Source: Acridotheres tristis (taxonomy: Eukaryota > Chordata > Aves > Passeriformes > Sturnidae). From it: DNA of 64,000 nt. The position numbers and the translations under genes are program-made. Shown in pieces: positions 27,439-40,900 of this stretch (positions within the stretch are counted from its first letter, which is position 1; each line of letters opens with the position of its first letter). The notes under the pieces are model-generated. The model made no database searches and was not told the DNA's origin. It was given only the letters and a program-made list of their open reading frames with translations. The stretch spans positions 28,075,866-28,139,865 of the forward strand of contig CM072919.1 of NCBI GenBank assembly GCA_037013685.1. The letters run 5' to 3'.

Positions 27439-27468
27439 CCACCCCCACCCCATCCCCCTCCCCACCCC
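27439..27468 (-). promoter_or_regulatory. G-quadruplex-forming motif on the minus strand
   Basis: The plus strand carries five C-runs of 4-5 bases (27442-27446, 27448-27451, 27454-27458, 27460-27463, 27465-27468) separated by one or two bases. The minus strand therefore has five G-runs with 1-2 base loops, which fits a very stable quadruplex pattern. The plus strand could form an i-motif. If this lies within FAM172A, the quadruplex strand is the template strand. No promoter elements are evident nearby, so a regulatory function is unproven. Confidence 0.75.
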
Positions 27469-28145
27469 AAAAATTTAATTAAAGATATTATTTCAAGGGA
27501 AAGCAAAGTTGACACTGTTACTGTTACCTCTTGAGTGTGGTCTCACTGAGTCACTCAAGAAGAGGATGTAGATAAATGCCTGACTTATCACTCAGAGTTT
27601 ACTGGGAACTAATCTGTTCAAAATGTTCAGACTCAGCTAAAACCTGTCTTGCTCATCTAATGAAAAAGGTCAAAACAGAGAAGAAAGTGCCATGGTTTGT
27701 GTTAGGTGACACTGTGCCCTGCTTGTCTAATTTGATTACACAGAGCCACTGAAGCCCCAGGCAAAGCTGATTTTGGCTATAATCAGCTTCTTAACCTTTT
27801 GAGAACTAACATATACCAACTACTGGTTAATTATGTTGCTCAACTATATACAACAAAATACAGAGGTAAAAGCGTAGAACTGTAGTAACACATGTTGTAA
27901 CAAGATCACTCCAGGGGATTACAGCCCTCCGTGTTTTATCTGCACTCACTGATTTCTTTCTTAAAAATTAAAGATGAGCTATGAGCAGGGAGCATCAGTT
28001 TATGGATTGCAGGCAGCATAGCCTACTTGTGCTACTGCTTCGTCTCAAACTCCTCTTACATACAGAATGGATGACCTACTGTGGGTTGGACTGCTACGGT
28101 GGTGGATCTGCTTTTTTAATTATTTACTATTATCTTGGTTCTGAT

Positions 28146-28165
28146 TGCTTAATTGTAATTAAGCA
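28146..28165. repeat. 20-bp perfect inverted repeat
   Basis: TGCTTAATT and AATTAAGCA face each other across a GT spacer. The half-site resembles NK-type homeodomain binding sequences. It may be a dimer site or chance in AT-rich DNA. Confidence 0.85.
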
Positions 28166-28719
28166 TGTGTGCTCCCTTCCTCTATGATGAGCTTCTTAGA
28201 GAAAGTTCTATAATCTCTCTTGGTAGAAACACCATGTCCATATGAGACACCTGTCTCTAGGTAAGATACATGGGATATATTTTAATTTTAGATCTTGCAT
28301 ATACATATGTAGGAAAGATGCAAAACTCTCAGGCACAAAAACTGGGCCTTTGCAGAATCTGTGTATCCAAACTTCCTGTGTGTTCATACGTTTCCTCTAG
28401 TTTGACAGAAAATTTGCACTTCTGTGCACTTCAAAACCTTTAAGAGATTTGTAAGCCAATAGGTTTTCAGTGCATTTAAAAATTTTTTGACCTGTGCTGA
28501 TCTCTGGTGTTTATATAAGGAAGTCTTGATCTACTCATCTTACATACTTGCTTTTCTTATATTCTTGCTGCTTGGAGGTAGCATGTTGCCTCTGAGTTTT
28601 CCACTCTGTATAAAATACATCTGTTTTACTTTCTTTCCTACTGTTGTTGTCAGCAATCCATCATTTGTCTCCAAAATTCTGCTCAGAGTAGCATCCCTAA
28701 TGACTTACCATTATGAGCA

Positions 28720-30640
28720 GCATTAGCATGGGTGTTGCAGGGCAGCCTTGTGCTGTTTCTGTGCTCTGCTTTGTCTAAGTGGGGGTGTCCTGGTAACTCA
28801 AAAGGTTATTGTCTTCCTACCTATCTGTGCCCAAAATTGTTACTGTCTCTTAATGACCCTGCGGCTGGGAAACCAAGGGGAGTTGGGGTAGGGAATGTGG
28901 TTTCTGCCACTTTTAAAGTATGCTCGGGCAGGCCAAGCATGCTCTGTCGTGGCATGAGTTTTGCTTCACTGGCTTCTTGGTCTTTGCTTAGGCAGAGGCT
29001 TTTCCTTTTTGGCTTGTCTTCTTGGGGTTTGGGTTTTTTCCCTCATCTCCGAGAGTTAGCAGTTTTGAGCTGCCTGGAGGTAAGTTCCATAGGTGCCTGC
29101 CCACTGCTGCTGGCCCACTCGAGCTCGCCATCACACCCATCCGAACAGAGGAGGCTATGGAGTCACCCCAGCCCAGACACAGCACTGCCTTACCTGCTCC
29201 TGGTTATCGTCTGCCGACAGAAAGGCCATGAAGTCTCAGGACGTTCTGGCCCTGTCTGAGCATTTCTCAGCAGAACTTGGCTACTGGAGAGATGAGCCGG
29301 GTGGTGAGGAAAGACTTTTCTCTTTGTCTTTCAAACCATGCACTCAGGGACATCCCCAGCAATATGGGTGTGCTTTGTTCTGGGGAGTCCCCGAGGTTTA
29401 GCGGTTTTGTATCTGGTGATTATTTGCTATTATTTCTTGCTTGTTACTGTTCTCATTGTTAGTAAACTGTTACTTTTCTAGGTAAATCTGCTCATATTCA
29501 TTCCTTATTGGTGAAAACGGATTGGTTGAACCCCTAAAGGGAAAGCATCTCTTTCCAGAGTGTTCTTCTAATTGTCTCTAACCAAGATAGGGGCATTATG
29601 AAACTGGACCACTGGGTCTCAGGATGTTCAGTACCTTCAGCCGACCTGCTTCCCATGAAAATTGTAGTGAGGCACTGTGGTGACATATAGATTAGCAGGG
29701 GTACCGTTACGCCAGGGAGATAGATGAGCCTTCACTTAATTCAGATACTTATTTTATTCACTGGAATTAATAATGACTAGAATTAATAAAGTAATAATAA
29801 AAATAAAAAAGAAAACAAACTACTGGCAAAAGAACTACAATAAGTAATAACACAACGCTTGCACACGTAAAAATCTTGGTGAGTGTATGTATACAAGGAC
29901 ATACACAAATTATTTACAAGGTCACAGTTGGTTTCCTTTTCTTGCACTAACTGTAAGGTTTACCTTACACATATTTATCCATGGCAAAAGTACAGTGTGT
30001 TGAGCAGAAATTGGGCCAGCTACTAGTGTCTGAGCATCAGAGAGATGGCAGATTTTTTTAGCTGACTCCATATGTGGATGTGAATGGACCCCTGAGTTCA
30101 GGACAGGAGTGAGAAATCTCTTGAGATCTGCTGAATGATTTGGTGATATGATCTTCGTCTCAGGCCCCATGATTTTCTACAGGAAAGGGTTATGCATAAA
30201 GAAACTTAGGCTGACCTTGACCCCTTTGGGTTTCTTCCAGACTTTTTGGCATTTCAGTATCTAGCTGTACAGGTTGTCTCATATTCTGATGGCTCTTCAC
30301 AGCCTGGCATCTGTATGCACAGCTGAGTAACTTTAAGCTGTGCCTTGCGTTTCCTTGTGGGAGACATAAAAGTTTTGTGCTCTGCAAGCACAAAGGTGAC
30401 CTCATTTCTTGGTTGCAGATAAATTTTTCTAAGGTTTCACATGGACTGTCTTTTGCCTCTACAGCCATCATGTAACGCTTTCTCTGACCTACTCTAACCA
30501 TCCCCTTCTCCTGGTTTTGATTCATAGAAGGGAAAGTAATTAATTTCAAGTATTTATTGTGTAGATCACCATGGCATTGGTTGCATTTCCTGAACGGATG
30601 GAAAGTTTCTTCTCTAGCTGAACTGGGCATGATTATTCTG
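28720..30640. other. GC-richer island, possible decayed LTR/ERV remnant
   Basis: This stretch differs from its AT-rich surroundings. From 28730 to about 29400 it is GC-richer and open for 175 codons on the plus strand (from a GTG, not an ATG). From 29640 to 30640 it is open on the minus strand in two frames (29922-30170 and 30190-30630). An A-rich patch lies at 29760-29830, and TTTATT at 29753-29758 gives an AATAAA on the minus strand. Parts read like avian long terminal repeats to me, but I cannot identify paired LTRs, a primer-binding site, gag/pol motifs or a target duplication. No encoded protein is recognised. It could equally be unique GC-richer intronic DNA. Confidence 0.25.
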
Positions 30641-32715
30641 CAGCAGTGGTCTGTTTTTCTTCACCTCTCCTCTACAAAAAAGAAGTGGGATCACACTGTC
30701 TTCTGGTCCAGGCACCAGAAATGAGAGGAGAAAAGGCATGTCTGCAAAACCTGTCTACACAGGTCTCTACACTTATAACTTGTTGTTCTCAAGCCTTCTT
30801 AGATCCTCAGTACCTTCCAGTTACAAGGAAGCTTTGTGCCAAGTTTCTGCAATGTGAGTACCTGCTTTGCTCCAGGATTATTATTTGAGGACTGCTTAGG
30901 TTCAGCTAATTGTTGTGGACAGTAACAGGCAATGAACAACAGTAATGCAACAGGCTTAGAGCAGTGTCTTTGCCCTCCAGGATACTTTGGTGTCCTTTAC
31001 ACAGTAGGTAATTTCTGGAGTATATGGCACTGAAGTTTGTCTGTGTCTTAATGAGTTGCGTAAATCTGTGGTTGCTCACAAAGGAAATGCAAGATTTTTT
31101 TTTCTGTTTCTGAATATACTCAGAAGCCAGGGAAAAGTACTGTGCTGTGCTGTGCCATTACTGCTTATGTCTTGAGACTGGCAGCAACTGTTTTTCAATC
31201 CCTCTTTGAGGATCAGCCTTTCTCTCCATCAACCATCATGAGATGTGGAAGCACTGCTGCTCCTGACTGCTGAAAGGGTCTGTGTGCTTCACAGTACTGG
31301 GATAACAGCAACAGCAAATTTTGATCGCAGCCTAGCAGAATTGGGACCCTGAAGAACAGGAGTGAGGCTTGTGGTAGGTTGAATTTTATCAGGGGCAACA
31401 GAGAGAGAATCACAGGAGTCAAGCAGTATTTGCCTTTATCCCCTGGAGAATAAATTGCTTTGCAGTGGCACACAGAGGATAAGTCAACGATGATGCATGC
31501 TGCAGAAAAGACAAACCTTTTACAGACATATCTAAATAAGCCTATAGCTTACAAAACTACTGGTGATGCTTCAGCATAGAGCTCTTGTAGGCAGCATGGC
31601 CCATGGAAAAGAAGAACTAGAAAACCTGAAAAAGAGAAGTCTGAAAAAGGGTGAAAAGAAAAAGAGTGAAAAGCAGGAAAAGGTTTAATCTAAAGAAAGA
31701 GGTCTGAAAGTAAAAAACGTGGTAGAAGTCATTGGGTTTGTGAGTGTTTCAAAGAGGAAAGGAATAGTCTGCTCTCTGCACATATGGTAAATAGTACAAA
31801 AAGGAACAAAATTAAATCACAGCAGGAAAAGTTCAAATTAGACACTAAGGGAAACTTCCTGATGGTGTATCTGGGGTTACTGCCTTCAGGTGCTCCATGG
31901 AGGGAGGTGTTTAAAAACAAGGCAGACAGATGTTTGCTGAAAGGGATGTAGGGGCATTGGGTCTTGCTGTGGGCCAGGGCATGGACCATGCGACATCTGT
32001 GTCACACCTGCTTGTTCATGGCTGTATGAATGGGCAGAGAAAAAGAAAGCTAAGCAACTGAAAGTCCAGATTGTCAGGTTCAGTTTTTAAGCTGTTTTCA
32101 TTCTTGCTGTCTTCTTTAAAAATAAAATAAACACTGTACAATACAACCATGCAATGCTCTTTTAATAATGTATAATAGTATTACTTTTTTAATATTGCAG
32201 ATATTTAGATTTGCCTTCTGGCAAATGTGTTGGGTGACATTATCTGTTATGTTTGTCCAGATGCAGAAGACTGACAGTTACTGATCACAGTGTCCTAACA
32301 GTGTTCTCTCTGATCTGACATACAATAGCAGAAGAAAGTCTTTTAGGAGATGTTAACCAGGAACATACTATCCCTTGTCATTGTTTTTGATGTTCAGAGT
32401 GTCCCCAGCCAGGGAGTGAAACAAGTATATCTCATTGCTGAGGTGGTCTGTCACACACTGGGATTAACAAATAAACCATAGTAAAGTGTTTATGAATCAT
32501 ACATTTATGAATTTGTTGAATACGTCTGTACAACAAACAGCTTGAAATCTGGATGTCTTTGTGAATATGTTAACAAGAAAACAAAAAGAAAAAACAGATG
32601 CATGTTGAATTGAAATCTGTTTGTTCATGTTAACTCCAGAACATCTTAATGCGAGTGATTTGCAGTAAGTGAAATTAGTGAAATAAGTTGTGCTGATCAG
32701 TTAGTTACTAATCTT

Positions 32716-32740
32716 AATAATTATTTTAAAAATAATTATT
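32716..32740. repeat. 25-bp perfect inverted repeat
   Basis: AATAATTATTTT is followed by one A and then its exact complement, AAAATAATTATT. The arms are 12 bp and purely A/T. It could extrude as a small cruciform or be a paired homeodomain site; chance is possible in such AT-rich DNA. Confidence 0.9.
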
Positions 32741-35700
32741 CTCTGAGAACACTACTGCATTTAGCAGGCATTGTGTGGGCTGTGGCCAGCTTCATTTCTA
32801 CTCTGTTCCCAGGAAAGAAAGGAGTGAAGTGCCCTTGCATTTGCAACATATTCCATGGGGTGGATTGGAATAATGATATGGCTAGGGGGGAAAATGCTTA
32901 AACCAGATCAAAACAAGTACCTTGGGAATCTTTTAATTTTTTTTTCCTTCCATGATGTCAGATCCCCAAACTCCTGGGGTTTTGGACAGTGGGGATGCTT
33001 TAGTAAATGCACGGTGAGAAAACTGCCAGATTGAAGATTTCTTTAATGTTACTGTCCAAAATCACCAGCCATGCTTGAAAATAGTAGTTTTTAACAGAAC
33101 ATGCACTCTCATTATGTGACTTTTAGCTGCAGGGGGCAGAGCACATGCTTTCAGTGCCAAAAAATTGTTTTGGTTTGGGTTTTTTTATTGTGTTTGTGTC
33201 AAACTTCTTTAAGTTATGCTCTTACATTTCAAGCTCTTTCTGTGTTTCAGTCTTCAACGCTTGCCATGAAAGACATAAATAACAGAAAAAAAAAATTGAA
33301 AAAATTGAAAATCTGAAAGTCTGCAGATCATTTAAGAATTTCTGAATCTATAACTGATTCTTTGTATTTTATATAGACTAAGGAGATACTCAGTACACAG
33401 TGATGTCTTAATTCACTTGGAGAGGGTGTCATTTTCTTACTTTTTAAATATTAAATAAGGGAAGACATTTTGGCCCTACAGGATTTATGTGTGGTTGCTT
33501 TGTTTGTTCAGAATATGCATCCTTCACTCAGCCATGTGGGATTTAATTAATCAGTCCAGAAACTTTTGAGCATACAGAGTTTATGTCGCTGTTGGTGTCA
33601 CTGGGATTTGAAGATCCTGAGTGCTTTTTTAGGAAATGTCTAGCATCTTCTTGCATTTGACCATCAGTTTCTGCACTAAGAGACTGGCCCAGGCAGCCCT
33701 CTCCTTTTCTGAAGCTTCACTGAAATCACACAATCACAGAGGTCATAGCGTACCTTTGTCTACCTTTTGGGGGTATCCTGAATAATTTGGTAGCAAAGTG
33801 TAAGGTTTGCATGCAGTGACTCAAGCAAGGACAACAGCAGTTTGGGTTGCTTTGAGTGTCGTTCTTGCTCAGAGGCAGATGTCAACCTCTTAAGTAGAAG
33901 CGGACAGTTACAAGGCACTTTAATAAGCCTGAAGTAGCAAAACAGGCCAGTTTAACAACCTGATTTGAAGGCTGATTGCCTACAGTTTCCCTTGTTGCAG
34001 GAGACCCTGTGCACAGTCTCTACTCTGGTGTAGAGCTGCAGAATAGTATAGAACAAGTCACAGACTTTCTAAGTACTTCCATTTAGATGTCTTTTCATCC
34101 TAAATTCAGTCAGAAAGGGGTTAAAACCAATTTGTCACGGCCAAGCGGAAGAGTTGGCATTGTAGCATCTGGTGGGAAGAGGAGTCAGTCCACCAAAGGT
34201 GTCACTAACTTTTTGGAAGTGGCCCTTGCCATGGCTTGGCAGAGCCTTTATTCAAATCTCTGCTTGCCAATTCCAGATACGTTATTTTTTTCTATATGTT
34301 ATACTTCATTGTCTCTTGGTCTACTTGAATTTCATGATCATGGATGATGGTGTTAAATATGGATGGCAGTAACTATTTTTGCATAAATGGTAGGGACATC
34401 TCAGGTCATCAGCAAGTTGTCATACCACAAGTGAAGGAGTGATTGGTGTGTAGTATTGCAAGTACTAGATGCTAACTACTATATCATTATTTATACTTTT
34501 GTAGTGAGTTAGTGGTTATTTACTGATCAATTTCTGGTCTTGCAATTTTTGAAATAGATCTTTTTTGCCCATCCAGTGATGTGGAAAAGAAACTTGATTT
34601 CTTTTCAGCTATCATCAGCAAGAAGCAAGAACCCTCAAATTATTTTTAGATCACATAATTTTTAAGTCATCCTCATTATTACTTGGTGAATTTTCAGAAT
34701 CTGGTGGAGGCAAAAATGCATTAGCCATCTGTAGAGATACTGGGCTCAGACTGCATGTTCAAGGGTCAGCGTGCAGGCCTTCTCCTCACCCAGGTATGGC
34801 ATGGTTGTCCTGAGTTTGGATGGGCAGCAAGGAGAGAGACAACACCATGTATGTCTACATTATGAAATGAGGGCCATCTGCTTTAATGGGTAATACTGGA
34901 TAATAGACTGTTTCATGCAAATAGTAATTCACTAGCAATTACTCTAACAGCTAGACATTGAAGGCAAATCTTAGAAAAAACATTCTAAATTTGTCTCCTT
35001 GTTGTGATAGATGAGATGAATATGCGAATAAATGAATGGTATGAACATTTTGTTCTCTGTCCCATGCATTACTTAGAATTAATAAATAGGGGCTTTAAGT
35101 ATGGCTTGTGAGACGCAGAGCTTTTCATGTCCATCTGCAGCACTCTACCCACAGCAGAGCCAGAACTGCTTCTGTTTGATACTGTCAAAATATTATAAAC
35201 TATATGAAATTAATATGTTTTAATAAGCAAGTGCCTGACTTGATAGCTCATAATCTTGGCCCTGAAATGTATGTGGAGCAGACTTGGTGAAGATTTTGAG
35301 GCTGTTTAAAAGCCTGAGCCTCAGCCCATCCTTTTGCTGGCTATTTCCCCTCTGCCTAAGTCTTCAGAGGGATATGCATTTCCTGCAGGATAATGACATT
35401 AAACTGCAAAAAAACCAGCATTTGTATTAATGTGATGGCTATGTTCATGTCTGCAAATTCTACCTCAGGGGCGGTTGCTCAGCAGAGAGGCAGGACAAGC
35501 AGCAGAGAGCAGCAAAACTTAAAATTCCTGCAGCTGAGTCTGCAGGAAGCTTGTGTGCTGGAACCCTGAAATATGCTCCCCAGCCAGGAGCAGTTTTCAG
35601 ACTGTGTGTAGACACATTGACAGAGTATCTAAAAAACACTTGTACTGAGACTGCTTGTTCTGCCTGTGTTTGGAGGACGAAGTATTTCAATTTTGAGAAT

Positions 35701-37974
35701 TATAAATTGGTGCATGTTTACAGTGCAGATACAGTAGAACACCATTTGCAATGTTGCCAGTCCTTTTGAATTTCTTTTTGTAGTTAGGCTTATAACTGTT
35801 CTTAGTTTCTTTTTTATAACTGTTTCTTAGTTTATTGGTCTTGGGGCTTGGGCTTTTTTTGTTGGGTTGTTTTGTTTTGTTTTTTTACCTGAAAGTGGTT
35901 GAAGACTCAAAGTTTAGTAGTCTGTAGTCCAGGTTGTGGTCAATACAGAACATTTCTGCCATACAGCTCTTTCTCTGCAGAAGAGATCTCTGCCTCACTT
36001 GGGAAGCTGTCTGTCCTTTGCCTGAAACATTCCATATTTAGAGGCAGTTTTGTTTCTTTGTCCTTCCTAAGATCTCAAGGTGCAGACAAAGCACTGCCTG
36101 CTCTAAGGAGTTTGATAACAATCGTGGAGCACTTCATGTCCAACAGTGAAAGAAGCAGGACAGCAGAGCTGAGTTGGTCTTTCCTCTTTCCACATGTAGC
36201 TTCTTAGTAATGCTAATTTGCTTTTCCTATTTAAATATTTCAGAGTGGGCAATCAATACTAGCAAACATCAAAGCTTAATGTGACTGCAGAGCCAGAGAC
36301 ATGGGGTCAGTGCTCAAAGGCTTTTCCAGAAGGTTGTAGTGGGTGGTGACACAGGTCTTGTGGGCGTTGCACCCCACTGGAAAGCTTCAGCCTGTGAGAT
36401 GCATGGAGATAGGGTTAACCCAGGTCCATTCGTGCAGTGACTTCGTAAGAGGATTTAGGTCCTGGAGCTGTACCTTGGATGTTATGTTATATGCTGTACA
36501 GGAACCACATCTCTTTTGCTTTATAGTATAGTGCAAGTGTGTCCATATGCCTCATCCCTTAAGTTATTCTTCCTTCAGGTAATTTTTCCCCACTCCTGGA
36601 CACAGGAGCCAGGTTGCACTATAGAGCTGGGGAGTTGGATATCAACAGGAAGAGAGTTATGATTTAAAAAAAAGTAATTCACATGATCTGTCCAAAGAGG
36701 ATGTGTCTTAAGCTGTTATAATACTGGATAATGGAAGTGCAAACCTGGAAGGGGCCTCAGGTGGCATATCCCTGTGATGGGCACCAGAATGGTTAAGCTG
36801 TGTCTCCTCTGTCAAGCACTTGTCTATTCACAGGCACATATGTAGGCATTGTCTGTATGGAGCTGGAGATTTACAGGTGGTGCCACAGGTTCCAGCAGGT
36901 ACGGTCCTCTGGGGACAAAGGTCTTAAAGATCCATCTCTGGTATCTCTTTGCAGTAGTCTATTTCACTTCTGTTTTCCAAATATTTCTATGTAATTTATC
37001 CGGCCGTAAGGCAAAAGGAGGTCTTGCACTAGCCCAGAGCACACAAGAGCCAATAACCACATGTGTCACCCACAGCAAACAATCATTTGGATTGCCTGAG
37101 ACAGTCATCAGTACTGGTGCCTTCTGAAGAAGACCTCCTCCTTTAGAGCTACTTCATCATAGCCTTCTGCCTAGGTGGAAGCCAGGCTGTCTGAAGTTAT
37201 CCTCCTAATTCCTCAATTCTTGGCTTCCTCATCCCTAAAGCAAGGATGCCTCCACTCTCCTGTGATAGTAAATGTGATCCACGTGGTGGAACATTCTGAC
37301 TGTATGGCAATGAAGGTGTATTCATACCCAACGTAGAAAGACCCAGAGTGTAGAAAATACCCTTATTTTATATGAGATACTTGTTTTGAAAGAAGGAACC
37401 ACATTAGGAAGATGGATTTAGAAAAATCCTGGCCAGCAGCTGTTGAAAAATCAAAAGGTTTAGTGAAAAAAAAAGTGAGGTCAAATTTGTGTTGCTGCTG
37501 GTAGCAGAAACCCACAAGATGTGAGGATTTAGAAGGGAAAATGCTGCAAAAGTACATCTGGCACTGCCCATATGAACATGGTGTTACACATGTGATATAG
37601 TGGAACCAAAACATCAAGAGTGATAGAAAGTATAACTGAAGATGTGTTACCTGGGACAGACCTTAATATTTACAAATGAGAGAAAGTGAGTAAGGATTTA
37701 CTACAATGATCATTTACAGCAAGCAAGTAAACCATGCAATACCCTTTGAAACAGTAAAATAGAAGAAAAAAGTTAAAATCTATAATTTTAATCAAAAGTT
37801 TGTTTCAGTCATTGAAATTCTGCTGCTTACAAACATTAAATTCAATCAAAACATCAGTAGCCTGCAAGATCAATATTTTTAATATGTTTGCATTGCAGTA
37901 GTGCAGATTTTTGGCTAATGGATCTCACCCATATTGATTTCCATGGGAAATGTTAGTCTGATACTGAAATAATT

Positions 37975-37988
37975 AAAAAAAAAAAAAA
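37975..37988 (+). repeat. Poly-A tract, 14 A
   Basis: Uninterrupted run of 14 A between AATT and GCC. No retroposon is recognised upstream of it. Confidence 0.9.
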
Positions 37989-40900
37989 GCCAGGGATTAT
38001 TGGTTTGGAGTTTTGAAGGAGATAGAAGTATAAAAATTGGTTATTGACTGAATTGCTTGGGGTGAATGAACCTTCGGCACTTGCAATAAACTTGTAGCAC
38101 AGAGTCATTACTGAATACTGCTTTAGTCCCTTAAACCTAAAATCAGTCAATATCCTATTATAACAATGCAAATTGTGGTGAAATAGCATAGTGAGTCATT
38201 TTCAAGCAGCAGGATATTCATAAGCATCTACATACATATATGGATGGATGTATTAAACCACCTCTGTATTAAATCATCTCTGTGATATGCACAACAACTG
38301 ATTTTCAAGCTAATTTTAAATATATTGAGTTTATATTGATATTAATGCAAAAGAGTTGATATTAAGTTATTTTTAAAAATTAGTTTAATGACTTTATGGC
38401 TACAAAAATTAATAAAAATGCAATAAGAGATCATAAACATATACATATGTACTTGTATAAACAAGTATATTTAATGTTGTCCCAGTTCTGAACAAATGCA
38501 GGTGATTTTTTTCTATTTATTCTGTATTTCTGGGGAGACATGAAAATGGTAAGCAGTGATTACTCTGAACCTGTGGAGGTGCCCTGGACCCAGACCATCC
38601 TAACCCATACCCCACACCTGTTCTGTCTGGCTTCTGCACTCCTTATTAATCCTCTTATTCTGTAAGTATTATGACTTTGCTTACCTAGCACAATTCTCTT
38701 TTTAAGAGAGGATTCTGCAAGCACAGGGGCATCATGCTGGCTGTGATACCTGGTGAAATAAATGAGTTATCCATTCCAGAATAGACTCTGCATTCCCACA
38801 CAGGGACTGAATAAGTTTACCACAGTTAGAGCAAAGCTAGAATAAAAATTTTTATTCACAGTTAAATGAAAAATATCTAAGTAAAGAATTACTTTTGGTT
38901 CCTGCATTAAAAATGCCTTGAGCCTTTGTGTTGCTCTGCACTGGAGACCAGTAGCTAAAAATGGGTACTGCATTATGCAAGCTGTGGTGTGAAATATATT
39001 TTCACCTGATCTGTATAAATATTTTTAAAGTGTATACTAACATGTGATGATAATTCAGTGCCCGTGATAGTATGGGAAAGAGAAATTGTATTCACGTTTT
39101 GTTATTACAAAGTCATCTGTGGACATTTTCTGATTATTTTTTTCTAATTTTTTGCTTTGCCTATACCTGGCCAGAAATAAATTTGACTGTTTCAGTGGTC
39201 TGCTTGGATCAAAATATTAGAAAATATGCCATGTATGGAGCTCAGCAGAAATCCTATAGAGGCAGGATCAGTAATTGTTGCTTCACTTTAACTACAGAAG
39301 TCAGACAGGAGGCAGATTGCTGTATCCTGCTGGAGTCTTGATGGACTGACACCTTTTGGGAATAACCAGTAATGAAGTCTAAAATCTCAGTAAACTTGTT
39401 AATAGGGTCTTGTCATTGACAAGGTATCTCTGTAGTTACTCTTCAAGTCATGTAGTTTCTGGATAATTAACATGCTCCAAATTACCCCACTGACTTAGGA
39501 CAGAGAGATGTTGGTAACAGCCCGGCTGCAAGCAGAAGGGATGATGTAGCAGCTACCTGCCTGTCCCTGCACTGCATGTGACCCTGCACCACTGTGCAGG
39601 ATCAGGTTTGGGCTGATTTTGGAGCATCCTCCTTATTTCACCTTGGCTGGGATAAATTTCCCTTTTCTTGTGCTTTTTGAAGTTTTTTTATTGTTTTTTT
39701 AAGTAAATACTAAGATAACTTTTCGGAATACATCTTTCGATATTTACTAGTTATACAGCCCAGAATGCTAGATGTGCATCTCTATGCCATAATTTTTAAC
39801 AGACAGTAGAAGGATGAGGAGTGTTTCCTAAGAACAAACGGAAGATAAAATCCTCATTTGTAAAAATCACTCTTCCATGAAGCTTTAAGCTTGTTAACAT
39901 AATTAGTAAAAAATAATATTTTACCTTTCTTAAATATAAGAAGCAGAGATTGAATACATGCAGGCAGGGCTAGTGAAAAAGGTAAGCAGAGCTTCTGGTA
40001 CTTAAAATTTCATGTTCTCATAGTTAGAAAAATAAAAGTATTTTAAAAGGAAGTGAAAATAATAGTATATTCCCCCAGTTGTTTTTGTAGATATTACAAC
40101 CCTTTTCAACTCAAAACAAAGAAAAATATAAAAGCTTGAGCTTTTGCACATTGCCTCAACAGAGCAAGCTAAACCAAGATATCCAACAGGAATGCAAAAT
40201 TTTTTCTAAAACCTGCTTTTAAAAATGCAGTTTTTCTAAACTGTAGAAGTTGTGCTTAAAAAAAGAAAAAAAAAGAAACACACCGTACTATAGGAACAGT
40301 TTAAAAGAGCCAGAACGAAGTGGAGTGAAACATTCTTGGTCATTATAAGTCACCATCATGAATTAAATGGGAAGGAAAATTACTTAAGGGCATCAAAAGT
40401 CCTTTGGCAGGATCATAAGTGAGTCTGGGAATGAGAGGTGATTTGATGGGACTTGTAGCTGGACCTTAAAAGCACAGAGATTAAAAACTTTTTCCCATAT
40501 TCAATGCCAGCATGCATGCACAGTTTGGCTGCCCAGTCCCCCTGGTCCCCTTGGCATGGTAATTCCAGCAGGACAGAGGTGACCCTGCAAGGCTGTCGAG
40601 ATGTTTGCCGTTGAAAACAATGTTGGGTGCTGACTCTGAGGCAGCCAGTACAAATTCTTTGTCCTTGTGGTCGTGAAACAGCTACTATTGTTTTCATAAT
40701 CTGCCTCTATGAAATGAAAGCAATGGGGTTTTTTGTAATAATTGTTTTCAATTGAGTTTTTTCAGTGCTGTGGTTCCAAAACTCAGTAAAAGCTTTTTAA
40801 GATGGTCACAGTTTTCAAGAGCAAGGAACCCAAATTGCTGCACTGGGAAAGTTACCTGTTTTGCTGAAAATGTTCATAAGAAAGGCAGGGGCTAAGCTAG

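Larger units (their letters stand above)
23771..28719. other. Noncoding DNA, no gene seen
   Basis: About 5 kb without a supportable gene. A pyrimidine-rich stretch near 24170-24560 is open in several frames (plus 24309-24632, minus 24219-24506) but shows no domain. The (TA)n microsatellite, G-quadruplex motif and a palindrome are listed separately. Confidence 0.55.

Noticed and set aside
28732..29259. 175-codon plus-strand open frame
   Set aside because: It opens with GTG and the predicted peptide is low in recognisable content; kept only as part of the island of uncertain origin.
30190..30630. 146-codon minus-strand open frame as a gene
   Set aside because: No domain, no homologue recognised and no promoter or splice evidence.
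36740..36800. CR1 3' tail, minus strand
   Set aside because: Only a short resemblance (ACCTGGAAGGGGCCTCAGG) without further collinear blocks; too weak to annotate.
39600..39700. ERVL-type LTR start
   Set aside because: A GGCTGGGATAAATTT word resembles avian LTRs but no other block follows.
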